From an uncultured Megasphaera sp. (GTDB lineage Bacteria; Bacillota; Negativicutes; Veillonellales; Megasphaeraceae): a stretch of 14,213 bases of DNA. A program made the translations under genes and the position numbers. Below, in pieces: positions 1-6,450 of this stretch (position 1 is its first letter; every line of letters starts with the position of its first letter). A model generated the notes under the pieces. It was not told where the DNA came from. It saw only the letters and a list, made by a program, of their open reading frames with translations, and made no database searches. The DNA is taken from contig CABQJB010000031.1 in assembly GCA_902464195.1 (NCBI GenBank), positions 1 to 14,213 of the forward strand, read 5' to 3'.

Positions 1-58
1 GGGGATAAATTGGATTTGTGCAATAACCGGTTTACACAAACTATTTTACACTCCCTCC
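1..58. mobile_element. Probable terminal sequence of an IS256/Mutator-family insertion sequence (one end only)
   Basis: The first 58 bases are non-coding in the frame of the gene that follows, with stops at 6-8 and 24-26. They contain TTTACACAAAC (31-41) and TTTTACACTCCC (44-55), the style of sequence I associate with ends of IS256/Mutator-family elements; read on the minus strand the end would start GGGAGTGTAAAATAG. TTTGTG (15-20) and CACAAA (35-40) also form an inverted repeat. A homologous AAA+ C-terminal reading frame begins right after it, which fits insertion into that gene. No transposase is visible, because the element would extend left of the window. The family call rests on recalled pattern likeness, so the exact end and target duplication are unknown. 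Confidence 0.4.
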
Positions 59-65
59 TATTTAT

Positions 66-263
66 ATGCTAGCACCAAATCTTGATAATGGTGGACGTGG
101 GATTGGCAATATAGTGGAAAGTCAGCTTATAAACCCGCTAGCACGTTTTCTATTTGATAACGATGCTTATGAGAATACAACCGTATCTATAGATGAAATT
201 GACGAAACCACTGCGCCTGTATCTCTTAAAGGAACTATAATAAGAAATGGGGGTGCTACCTGA
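66..263 (+). pseudogene. C-terminal remnant of a ClpA/ClpB-like AAA+ ATPase
   Basis: The 65 codons read like the last part of a Clp/Hsp100 AAA+ protein, the small C-terminal (D2-small) subdomain. The segment GGRGIGNIVESQLINPLARF (residues 9-28) matches the family pattern of a GxRg turn, an amphipathic helix and PLa-xxLf. Everything upstream, including Walker A and B and the sensor motifs, is absent. The frame is closed by a stop at 24-26 and there is no Shine-Dalgarno before the ATG at 66, so this ATG is probably an internal Met and homologous codons may start near 60. The stop TGA (261-263) overlaps the next gene's ATG by one base, the coupling expected of an operon partner. I read it as a gene truncated by the putative insertion sequence; a functional small protein cannot be excluded. 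Confidence 0.55.
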
Positions 264-1000
264 TGCAAGTGTATTGGAGTACTATAAAAGGAACAGATAA
301 AGCTGGAAGCGAGGATCGTGTTCTAGTGGGTCAGAGAATAAGCTTTGAGGAAACTTCACAGGCAGTCATTGACCATGGCTTTGTAGCGGTAGCGGATGGA
401 GTAGGTGGTAACTACGGTGGAGCAGATGCTGCATCATTTGTTTGCCAATCTGTATCGAATATAGACGAACCGTCGAAAATTTTATTTCAGCGTATAAACC
501 ACCTCTTGATAGAAAAGAGTTCAAGTAATTATGCTTACAATATGGCTACTACTTTTTCAGGTATATATATGGCACCAGATAAGGCAGATCTAATTGTATT
601 CCATGTTGGTAATACTCGAATATACGCAATACAAGCAGGAAAATATCTGCGACAAATAACCGAAGACGATACAGTCGTACAACACTTGATTAAGACTGGT
701 AAGCTGACAGAAGAGGAAGCTGAAAATTATTCAGCTCGAAATGAGATTACAGCTTGTTTCGGAGGTGGTAAAGAGACACTTTTACAAATGGATGAAATTC
801 ACTTGAGAGATAAAGTGCCGAAACAGCTCCTGTTAACAAGCGATGGTATTCATGAGTATCTAAGTATTGATGAGATGGAGACTATTCTAGCAGGTGTTGA
901 TGATGATAAAATAAAATTGGTAAAGACAATGGTAGAACAAGCAATAGTCAATGGTTCGCAGGATGATTGTACAGCCATTTTTGTTGATTTGGGTATATAG
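263..1000 (+). CDS. PP2C-family serine/threonine protein phosphatase
   Basis: A single-domain, probably cytoplasmic, metal-dependent protein phosphatase of 245 residues, the usual length for bacterial Stp/PrpC-type PP2C enzymes. All the core motifs are present: SEDR (16-19), VADGVGG (43-49) with metal-ligand Asp45, MATTFSG (94-100), HVGNTRIY (114-121), LLLTSDGI (189-196) with Asp194, and SQDDCTAIF (232-240) with Asp234. It should therefore be catalytically competent and remove phosphate from Ser/Thr residues of a partner protein. No cognate kinase gene lies in the window. The ATG overlaps the stop of the AAA+ remnant (TGATG), with a G-rich site at 248-253, so translation was probably coupled to the ATPase. 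DUF4236 follows 20 bp later. Codon use is AT-rich, unlike the ruv-sec operon, which suggests acquisition by transfer. Substrate is unknown. Confidence 0.88.
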   Translation: MQVYWSTIKGTDKAGSEDRVLVGQRISFEETSQAVIDHGFVAVADGVGGNYGGADAASFVCQSVSNIDEPSKILFQRINHLLIEKSSSNYAYNMATTFSGIYMAPDKADLIVFHVGNTRIYAIQAGKYLRQITEDDTVVQHLIKTGKLTEEEAENYSARNEITACFGGGKETLLQMDEIHLRDKVPKQLLLTSDGIHEYLSIDEMETILAGVDDDKIKLVKTMVEQAIVNGSQDDCTAIFVDLGI

Positions 1001-1020
1001 ACGATAGAGGAGTGATTGAT

Positions 1021-1869
1021 ATGGCTTGGAGATTCCGTAGGAGTGTACAGATATTACCTGGAGTAAAAATTAATTTTAACCGCAAAAGCACTAGCCTCAC
1101 TATAGGTGGTCATGGTATACATAAGACATTCAGCTCGACAGGACGTACGACTACATCACTTGGAATACCTGGAACCGGTCTGTATTATACGACTAGTACT
1201 GGAAGAAAGAATCGACAAGCCAGTAAACAGACATATGCCGTACAACCTACACATACAACTGTGCCAGCCACTCCTAGTATGCCAGCGGTAAATATTGAGG
1301 CAGTTAGAAATTCTATTGAAAGTATTTATCACATAGCGGATAAGCCCATTAATTGGAAAAAAATGTTAGTTTCAGATTCTCCAGATGACAAATATTTTCA
1401 TGATAGAGCAGAGCTCATACTAGAAGGTGATATTGATACATATTACGAGGTCATAAACGATGTCAATCCATTAGATGATTTAATCCAATATGGTAGTGAT
1501 TTTGAATGTGGCACGGATGATCCACGTATGCTAGCGATACATTTTCATGTCAATAGTAGAAATGTACTTGGCGAAGCGCAAAAACTACCTAAAACTCAAT
1601 ATAATGATTTGTTACAGGATTATGTATGCGGTTGCTCTATTCGCATTGCCCGTGATATGTTTGCACTTCTGCCAATCAGGCATGTAATAGTTGACGCATG
1701 GGATTTAGGAGGAGATATTCTTTCCGTTGACTTCAAACGAAAGGAATTTGATAAGCTGGATTTTGCTAATTTGGACGCTTCTGATACTGTAAAGTCCTTT
1801 GAATATCGTATGAACTTTACACTTGAAGATGGATTTAAAAAAATCGAACCTCTTGATAACATAGGGTAA
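1021..1869 (+). CDS. DUF4236 domain-containing protein
   Basis: A 282-residue protein with an N-terminal DUF4236 domain. The family hallmark is clear: MAWRFRRSVQILPGVKINFN at the start, a short beta-rich stretch (STSLTIGGHG, 23-32) and SLGIPGTGLYY (46-56). I chose the ATG at 1021 over the GTG at 1012 because the family normally begins MAWRFRK and because GAGGAG (1006-1011) then sits 9 bases upstream. Residues 57-95 form a basic, Ser/Thr/Pro-rich linker. Residues about 97-282 form a separate acidic globular region I cannot name; it contains two cysteines close together (YVCGCSIRIA) and ends in a conserved-looking segment (LSVDFKRKEFDKLDF). No signal peptide or membrane segment is apparent. The function of DUF4236 is unknown. 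Its place directly behind the PP2C gene in the same AT-rich block suggests the two act together, possibly as enzyme and target. Confidence 0.8.
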   Translation: MAWRFRRSVQILPGVKINFNRKSTSLTIGGHGIHKTFSSTGRTTTSLGIPGTGLYYTTSTGRKNRQASKQTYAVQPTHTTVPATPSMPAVNIEAVRNSIESIYHIADKPINWKKMLVSDSPDDKYFHDRAELILEGDIDTYYEVINDVNPLDDLIQYGSDFECGTDDPRMLAIHFHVNSRNVLGEAQKLPKTQYNDLLQDYVCGCSIRIARDMFALLPIRHVIVDAWDLGGDILSVDFKRKEFDKLDFANLDASDTVKSFEYRMNFTLEDGFKKIEPLDNIG

Positions 1870-1890
1870 TGACTTCTTACCGAACTTTGG

Positions 1891-1912
1891 CACTGTTGCA
1901 TCAGCAACACTG
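1891..1912. other. Short hairpin downstream of the DUF4236 gene
   Basis: TGTTGC (1894-1899) and GCAACA (1904-1909) pair perfectly around an ATCA loop, and two further pairs form beyond one mismatch. No T-run follows, so it is not a classical terminator. The left side reads GGCACTGTTGCA (1889-1900), which resembles the outer bases of IS6/IS26-family inverted repeats; this may be chance. Confidence 0.4.
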
Positions 1913-1928
1913 AGAAAGATAAGAAAGT

Positions 1929-1967
1929 CTCTATCTTCATTGTCAATGAGAATAGAGCTTTTCTTTT
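1929..1967 (+). terminator. Imperfect rho-independent terminator-like hairpin
   Basis: CTCTAT (1929-1934) and ATAGAG (1952-1957) pair. Two non-Watson-Crick positions follow (one a possible T-G wobble), then TCAT/ATGA (1937-1940 with 1946-1949), around a 5-base loop. The stem is followed by CTTTTCTTTT (1958-1967). It lies about 60 bp after the DUF4236 stop and probably ends that transcript, together with the stronger hairpin just downstream. Confidence 0.5.
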
Positions 1968-1975
1968 GTTCGGCG

Positions 1976-2015
1976 ATTCCCTTATACTATAGGTATAGTA
2001 TAAGGGAATTTTTTT
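1976..2015 (+). terminator. Rho-independent terminator with perfect 15-bp stem
   Basis: Bases 1976-1990 and 1995-2009 are perfect reverse complements around the tetraloop AGGT, and T-residues run from 2009 to 2015. The base of the stem carries a CCC/GGG block, while the upper part alternates A and T. It closes the AT-rich accessory block and isolates the gene at 2040. The mirrored stem also makes it a possible insertion or recombination footprint. Confidence 0.75.
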
Positions 2016-2039
2016 AACATCTGGAAAGGGGGAGCGGCT

Positions 2040-2612
2040 ATGCAAGGCCTGCCGATTGGTATTGACGATTTTGCCAAAGTCCGTGAGGGAAATTATTATT
2101 TTGTCGACAAGACCCTGGCTATACGGGATTTCCTCGATAATCACGGGGAAGTGCTGCTGCTGACGCGGCCGCGCCGTTTTGGTAAGACGTTGTTCTTGTC
2201 CATGTTCTATTATTTTTTTGCCGCTGCCCCGGAACAGGATTACCGGAAACTCTTTCGCGGCCTGGCTATTGAACGGGCTGGCGAACGGTATATGGCGGAG
2301 CAGGGGAAGCGGCCTGTCCTTTTGTTATTAGGGATGACGACGCTGCTGGTCCCGGAATATGAAGTAAAGTCGAATCGGGAAAGCGGGTTGGGACGCTATG
2401 ACCTGGCCATTTATCCCACGCACAGTGGACAGTGTGGCGCCATTTTGGAATTCAAAGCGGCAGGTTCTTCGGATGAATTGTTGAAAAAAGTGCAGGACGC
2501 CCGCCGTCAGATTGATGAAAAAGGTTATGAAACGGATTTCAAGGACCGGGGTATTACCAAAGTCCTGAAATACGGTATCGCCTTTTACGGAAAACCGGTC
2601 GTCTTAGTGTAA
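2040..2612 (+). pseudogene. Internally deleted AAA-ATPase-like / PD-(D/E)xK nuclease-superfamily protein
   Basis: The product is 190 residues, but members of this two-domain family (AAA-ATPase_like PF09820 plus the C-terminal PD-(D/E)xK domain PF08011) are usually above 500. Residues 1-96 match the N-terminal part: LPIGIDDFAKVREGNYYFVDKT is family-typical and RPRRFGKT (43-50) is the Walker A loop. Residues about 98-190 match the C-terminal end: YEVKSNRESGLGRYDLAIYP (107-126) and AILEFKAA (134-141), giving the nuclease-like residues Asp121, Glu137 and Lys139. The middle, including Walker B and the rest of the ATPase, is missing, and the join near 2325-2335 is in frame. A good site (AAAGGGGGAG, 2025-2034) precedes the ATG. 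It may be a decaying gene or a stable small protein, so pseudogene is my best guess. Biological role in the intact family is poorly known. Confidence 0.72.
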
Positions 2613-2651
2613 AAATTGAGTCAAAAGAGGTCGGAGCCAGAGGGAAAATCT

Positions 2652-2680
2652 TTGTGCAACGGCCTCTTTCATGATATAAT
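2652..2680 (+). promoter_or_regulatory. Sigma-70-type promoter for the ruv operon
   Basis: A perfect -10 box TATAAT (2675-2680) carries an extended -10 TG one base upstream (2672-2673). A weak -35, TTGTGC, lies at 2652-2657 with a 17-bp spacer. The ruvC start follows 56 bp after the -10. It overlaps a weak inverted repeat (AAAGAGGTC at 2624-2632 with GGCCTCTTT at 2661-2669) that could be an upstream terminator remnant or an operator. No LexA/SOS-box was recognised. Confidence 0.65.
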
Positions 2681-2736
2681 GAACGTTAGTCTATTTATTT
2701 CTACTATTATGATTGTATAAAAGGGAGGCAGTGAAG

Positions 2737-3237
2737 ATGCGGGCAATGGGAATCGACCCGGGGACGGCTATCTGCGGCTTCGGCGTCATCGACGCCGACG
2801 GCAGCCGCCTGAAGCCGGTGACGTATGGGACTATCCAGACGACGCCGGACCATACCGATGCCGAACGGCTGGTCATGCTCTTTGACGGCCTCAATGAACT
2901 CTATCGGAAATATAAGCCCGACGTCATCGGCGTCGAGCAGCTCTTTTTTAACCGCAACGTCACGACGGCCATCACTGTCGGCCAGGCCAGGGGCATCATC
3001 CTCCTGACGGCCCAGCAGGCGGGCATCCCTATTCTGGAATTTTCGCCGCTCCAGGTCAAGCAGGGCGTTACCGGCTACGGCCGGGCGACGAAGGAACAGG
3101 TCATCGACATGACCATGCGCCTCCTCGGCATCCGCCAGAAAATCAAGCCCGACGATGCGGCTGACGGCCTGGCCATGGCCATTTACGCGATTTATTCCAG
3201 TCATTCTATGAGTCTGAAAAGGAAGGTGCAGTTATGA
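2737..3237 (+). CDS. ruvC: Crossover junction endodeoxyribonuclease RuvC
   Basis: RuvC resolves Holliday junctions by paired symmetric nicks, working with RuvAB in homologous recombination and repair in the cytoplasm. The 166-residue length is normal. The RNase H-fold acidic residues are all there: Asp7 in GIDPG, Glu67 in IGVEQLFF, and Asp140 and Asp143 in the DAAD motif. KQGVTGYGRATKEQV (108-122) is also typical. I chose ATG 2737 over the in-frame TTG at 2713 because family members begin M-R-x-x-GIDPG and GGGAGG (2723-2728) sits 8 bases upstream. It is first in the operon behind the extended -10 promoter. Its stop overlaps the ruvA start (ATGA). Confidence 0.96.
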   Translation: MRAMGIDPGTAICGFGVIDADGSRLKPVTYGTIQTTPDHTDAERLVMLFDGLNELYRKYKPDVIGVEQLFFNRNVTTAITVGQARGIILLTAQQAGIPILEFSPLQVKQGVTGYGRATKEQVIDMTMRLLGIRQKIKPDDAADGLAMAIYAIYSSHSMSLKRKVQL

Positions 3238-3842
3238 TCGGTTATCTGAAAGGCGTGATCAGCCACATCTTCGTCAATTCCTGTTTCATCGACGTCCACG
3301 GCGTCGGTTACCGGACCTATGCTCCGGCTTCGACGCTGGACACGCTCTGTGTCGGTCAGGAAGCCATGCTCTATACTTATATGAGCGTCCGCGAAGACGC
3401 TATCGTCTTGTATGGCTTTGCCACGCAGGATGAATACGATTTATTCATGCTCCTCATCGGCGTCAACGGCGTCGGCCCCAAGGTGGCACTGGGCATCCTC
3501 AGCGCCGGCACGGCCGACAGTTTCCGCCTGGCCGTCCATCAGAAGGACATCAAGGGCCTGACCAAGATGCCCGGCATCGGCAAGAAGACGGCTGAACGCA
3601 TCGTCCTGGAATTGCAGGATAAAATCGGTCCCGTCGCCAGTGAAGACGCTGGGGCTGCGGACCTGGGAAATTCAGCCGCACCGGGCCTGTCGGGCATCCT
3701 GGCAGAAACGCTGGCGGCCCTGACCAGTCTCGGCTACAGTGAACAGGAAGTCCTGCCCGTCGCCGAATCGCACCTGGCCGGCTGTACGACAGTGGAACAA
3801 CTGCTGAAAGAGACGCTGAAGGCCTTGGGGAGCGGGAGGTAA
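3234..3842 (+). CDS. ruvA: Holliday junction branch migration complex subunit RuvA
   Basis: RuvA binds four-way DNA junctions as a tetramer or octamer and loads the RuvB motor. At 202 residues it is full length. It starts with the OB-fold domain (MIGYLKGVISHIF), followed by two helix-hairpin-helix DNA-binding motifs at residues 74-89 (GVNGVGPKVA) and 109-127 (KMPGIGKKTAERIV). A Gly/Ala-rich flexible linker lies near 135-152 and the RuvB-contacting domain III is about 155-200. The ATG overlaps the ruvC stop by four bases and GGAAGG lies at 3221-3226, so the two are translationally coupled. Confidence 0.97.
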   Translation: MIGYLKGVISHIFVNSCFIDVHGVGYRTYAPASTLDTLCVGQEAMLYTYMSVREDAIVLYGFATQDEYDLFMLLIGVNGVGPKVALGILSAGTADSFRLAVHQKDIKGLTKMPGIGKKTAERIVLELQDKIGPVASEDAGAADLGNSAAPGLSGILAETLAALTSLGYSEQEVLPVAESHLAGCTTVEQLLKETLKALGSGR

Positions 3843-3845
3843 GCC

Positions 3846-4850
3846 ATGGAAGAAAATCGCATCATCGAGACGACAGACCTGCCGGGTGATTCCTGGCAGT
3901 ACAGCCTGCGTCCTCATTATTTACGTGAATATATCGGCCAGGATAAGGTCAAAGACAACTTGGAAGTCTTCATCAAGGCGGCGAAACTGCGCAAGGAAGC
4001 GCTGGACCACGTCCTCTTGTACGGGCCGCCGGGCCTGGGCAAGACGACCATGGCCGGCATCATCGCCAATGAACTGGGCGTCAACCTGCGCATCACGTCG
4101 GGCCCGGCCATCGAACGGCCTGGCGACCTGGCCGCCCTCCTGACGAATCTTCAGGAACGGGACCTGTTGTTCATCGACGAAATCCACCGCCTGTCGCACA
4201 GTGTCGAGGAAGTCCTCTATGCGGCCATGGAAGACTATGCCCTGGATATCGTCATCGGCAAGGGACCCAGTGCCCGGTCGGTGCGCATCGACCTGCCGCC
4301 GTTCACCCTGGTCGGGGCGACGACCCAGGTCGGCCGCCTGGCACCGCCTCTGCGCGACCGCTTCGGCGTCATCTGCCGCCTGGAATTCTATAAGCCGGAA
4401 GACCTGGTCCTCATCATCAAGCGGACGGCGGATATCCTCGATATGGCCATCGACGACGACGGCGCCCTGGAAATCGCACGCCGCTCGCGGGGGACGCCGC
4501 GCATTGCCAACCGCCTCCTGAAGCGTGTCCGCGACTTCGCCCAGGTCGCCGAAGCTGGGACGATTACGGCGTCTCTGGCCAATGACGCTTTGAACCGGCT
4601 GGAAGTCGATTCGTGCGGCCTCGACCGGACAGACCGCCGGGTCCTGCAGGTCATCATCGATAAATTCGGCGGCGGCCCCGTCGGCCTCGACACGATTGCC
4701 GCCGCTATCAGCGAATCCGTCGATGCCGTCGAAGACGTGTATGAACCCTTTTTGATGCAGCAGGGCTTTTTGAACCGCACGCCCCGGGGCCGCGTCGTCA
4801 CCGACGCCGCCTACCGTCATCTGGGCCTGCCCGTGCCATCGGAAGGATAG
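3846..4850 (+). CDS. ruvB: Holliday junction branch migration DNA helicase RuvB
   Basis: RuvB is the hexameric AAA+ motor that drives branch migration together with RuvA. The 334 residues are full length. Visible motifs are the N-terminal SLRPHYLREYIGQ, Walker A GPPGLGKT (60-67), Walker B LLFIDEIH (107-114), sensor 1 GATT (157-160), the arginine-finger region LRDRFG (169-174) and sensor 2 GTPRIANRLL (216-225). The winged-helix C-terminal domain runs from about 255 to 330 (GGGPVGLDTIAAAISE). The GGGAGGT site (3834-3840) overlaps the ruvA stop codon, leaving a 3-bp gap. Confidence 0.98.
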   Translation: MEENRIIETTDLPGDSWQYSLRPHYLREYIGQDKVKDNLEVFIKAAKLRKEALDHVLLYGPPGLGKTTMAGIIANELGVNLRITSGPAIERPGDLAALLTNLQERDLLFIDEIHRLSHSVEEVLYAAMEDYALDIVIGKGPSARSVRIDLPPFTLVGATTQVGRLAPPLRDRFGVICRLEFYKPEDLVLIIKRTADILDMAIDDDGALEIARRSRGTPRIANRLLKRVRDFAQVAEAGTITASLANDALNRLEVDSCGLDRTDRRVLQVIIDKFGGGPVGLDTIAAAISESVDAVEDVYEPFLMQQGFLNRTPRGRVVTDAAYRHLGLPVPSEG

Positions 4851-4861
4851 GAGGGAAGACT

Positions 4862-5077
4862 ATGGCGAAATTACTCATCCTCATGGGTCTCTTTTTTATC
4901 GTCGCCGGCCTCTTATGGATGGCCGGTGATTCCCTGGGACTGGGGAATTTCCTGGGCCATCTGCCTGGCGATATTTCCTTTACCAAAGGCAACACGTCTT
5001 TCCATTTTCCTATCGTGACCTGCCTCATCATCAGTGCGGTCCTTACGATTGTCCTTAATCTCTTTTTTCGCCTGTAA
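4862..5077 (+). CDS. DUF2905 family small membrane protein
   Basis: The 71-residue protein has two hydrophobic segments, about residues 3-20 and 48-70. Between them is LGNFLGHLPGDISFTKGNTS; the G-x-LPGDI core is the mark of DUF2905. The function of the family is unknown. Relatives are often found next to ruvB and spoIID-like genes in Firmicutes. GGAGGGA (4850-4856) precedes the ATG, and the spoIID-like gene follows 11 bp downstream, so it is cotranscribed. Confidence 0.87.
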   Translation: MAKLLILMGLFFIVAGLLWMAGDSLGLGNFLGHLPGDISFTKGNTSFHFPIVTCLIISAVLTIVLNLFFRL

Positions 5078-5088
5078 GGAGGATTTTT

Positions 5089-6429
5089 ATGTATAAAAAG
5101 AAGATAGCCCGCCTGGCCCTCTGCACGGCTCTCTGTGCGCTGGTGACGACGAGCGTCTTTGCGTCGCCGACCAAGGCTAAAGTGAAGCATCAGCCCCGCC
5201 AGCCCGTCAAAGCGGTGCGGCAGACGGCCAAGGCGCCGACTGGATATACACATAAACAAGCCGTCCACGATAGCGCTACCCTGCGCATCGGCATCCGCGA
5301 AGGCCGGGGCAGGGTGGCCGTCACCGGGCCGCAGGGGCTTGGCGTCTATCGCGGCGGCATGCTCTGGAAGAAAGCGGCAGCCAACGTACCCGTCACCATT
5401 GCCCTGTCCGGGACGAACCTGACCGTCAATGGCGATGTCAGTACCGTGCCGGTCCAGGTCCGCTCCCTGGTCCACGGCGGCTCCGTCAAGATCACCGACG
5501 GCTACGCCTACCGCGGCGCCCTGGAAATGATGAAGTCTCCCGGCCGCTGGGGCCTGACCGTCGTCAACGTCCTGCCGGTGGAACAGTATCTCTACGGCGT
5601 CGTCGGCAAGGAAATGTCGCCGTCGTGGAGCGAAGAGGCCCTCAAGGCCCAGGCCGTTGCAGCCCGGACCTATGCCATTGCTCATAAGAACCGCTTCAGC
5701 CAGCGCGGCTTCGACCTCACCGACGATACGTCGAGCCAGGTCTATGCCGGCATCAACGGCGAATCGCCGTCGATCATCAAGGCTGTCAACGAGACGAAAG
5801 GGGAGATACTTACCTATCAGGGTAAGCCTATTGACGCCTTTTTCTGCTCCACTGCCGGCGGCTGGACCGAAGACAGTGAAAATGTCTGGGGTTCTTACGT
5901 ACCCTATCTGCGCGGTGTCCGCGATGACAGCGACGCCATGCCGGGGTACCGCTGGTCGGTGACGACGACGCCGGAACAGATGGCGGCCAAACTGAGCGCT
6001 GCCGGTAAGGGCGTCGGCCGCATCAAAGCCATCGAACTGTCGCCGCTCATGAAGCGGCCCATGTCCATGACGGACCGCGGCGTATCCGGCCGCGTCCAGG
6101 AAATGATCGTCAAGGGCACGAACGGCAATGTCACCGTCAAGGGCTCGGCCTTCCAGTCTATCTTTGGCCTGCGCAGCACGCTCTTTGATTTTTACAGCGG
6201 CCGTGGTACCGCGCCCGACCCTGATTCCGGAACGGCTGTGCGCAAGAGCGATTTCATTGTCAAAGCGGGTCAGCCCGTGACTATCTACGGCTTCGGCTGG
6301 GGCCACGGCCTGGGCATGAGCCAGTACGGTGCCTATCAGATGGCTAAGGAACATGCCAATGAAAAGAATTATTACCGCAATATCCTGACCCATTACTATA
6401 CGGGGACGAAGATTGAAAAATTATATTAA
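5089..6429 (+). CDS. SpoIID/LytB domain-containing secreted protein
   Basis: A 446-residue exported protein of the SpoIID/LytB family. SpoIID of Bacillus is a lytic transglycosylase that cuts denuded glycan strands during engulfment; LytB proteins outside spore formers act on or modify cell-wall hydrolysis. Residues 1-26 are a signal peptide (KKK followed by a hydrophobic stretch, AFA-like exit at VFASP). Residues 28-60 are a basic low-complexity linker. The conserved domain runs from about 65 to 440 and includes VVGKEMSPSW (171-180), with Glu175 at the position of the catalytic Glu, SEEALKAQAVAARTYA, and the STAGGWTEDSENVWG segment (254-268). A GWGHGLGMSQYGA block lies near the C-terminus. 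GGAGG precedes the ATG. The exact wall substrate is not shown by the sequence. Confidence 0.9.
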   Translation: MYKKKIARLALCTALCALVTTSVFASPTKAKVKHQPRQPVKAVRQTAKAPTGYTHKQAVHDSATLRIGIREGRGRVAVTGPQGLGVYRGGMLWKKAAANVPVTIALSGTNLTVNGDVSTVPVQVRSLVHGGSVKITDGYAYRGALEMMKSPGRWGLTVVNVLPVEQYLYGVVGKEMSPSWSEEALKAQAVAARTYAIAHKNRFSQRGFDLTDDTSSQVYAGINGESPSIIKAVNETKGEILTYQGKPIDAFFCSTAGGWTEDSENVWGSYVPYLRGVRDDSDAMPGYRWSVTTTPEQMAAKLSAAGKGVGRIKAIELSPLMKRPMSMTDRGVSGRVQEMIVKGTNGNVTVKGSAFQSIFGLRSTLFDFYSGRGTAPDPDSGTAVRKSDFIVKAGQPVTIYGFGWGHGLGMSQYGAYQMAKEHANEKNYYRNILTHYYTGTKIEKLY

Positions 6430-6450
6430 GCTAAAAAGAGGAAGATTATT

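Noticed and set aside
2624..2669. Inverted repeat AAAGAGGTC / GGCCTCTTT before ruvC
   Set aside because: The loop is 28 bases, there is no T-run, and the right arm lies inside the promoter spacer, so it is not a convincing terminator. An operator role cannot be shown.
3921..4820. Minus-strand frame of 299 codons opposite ruvB
   Set aside because: It mirrors the ruvB codons, has no ribosome site or family resemblance, and ruvB is unambiguous.
4798..6393. Long open frame (531 codons) on the minus strand across the spoIID-like gene
   Set aside because: GC-rich third codon positions create long antisense frames. The product has no recognisable domain and the plus strand carries a clear SpoIID/LytB gene.
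6430..6450. preQ1 riboswitch before queA/tgt
   Set aside because: Only 21 bp separate the genes, enough for the ribosome site alone. No aptamer can fit.
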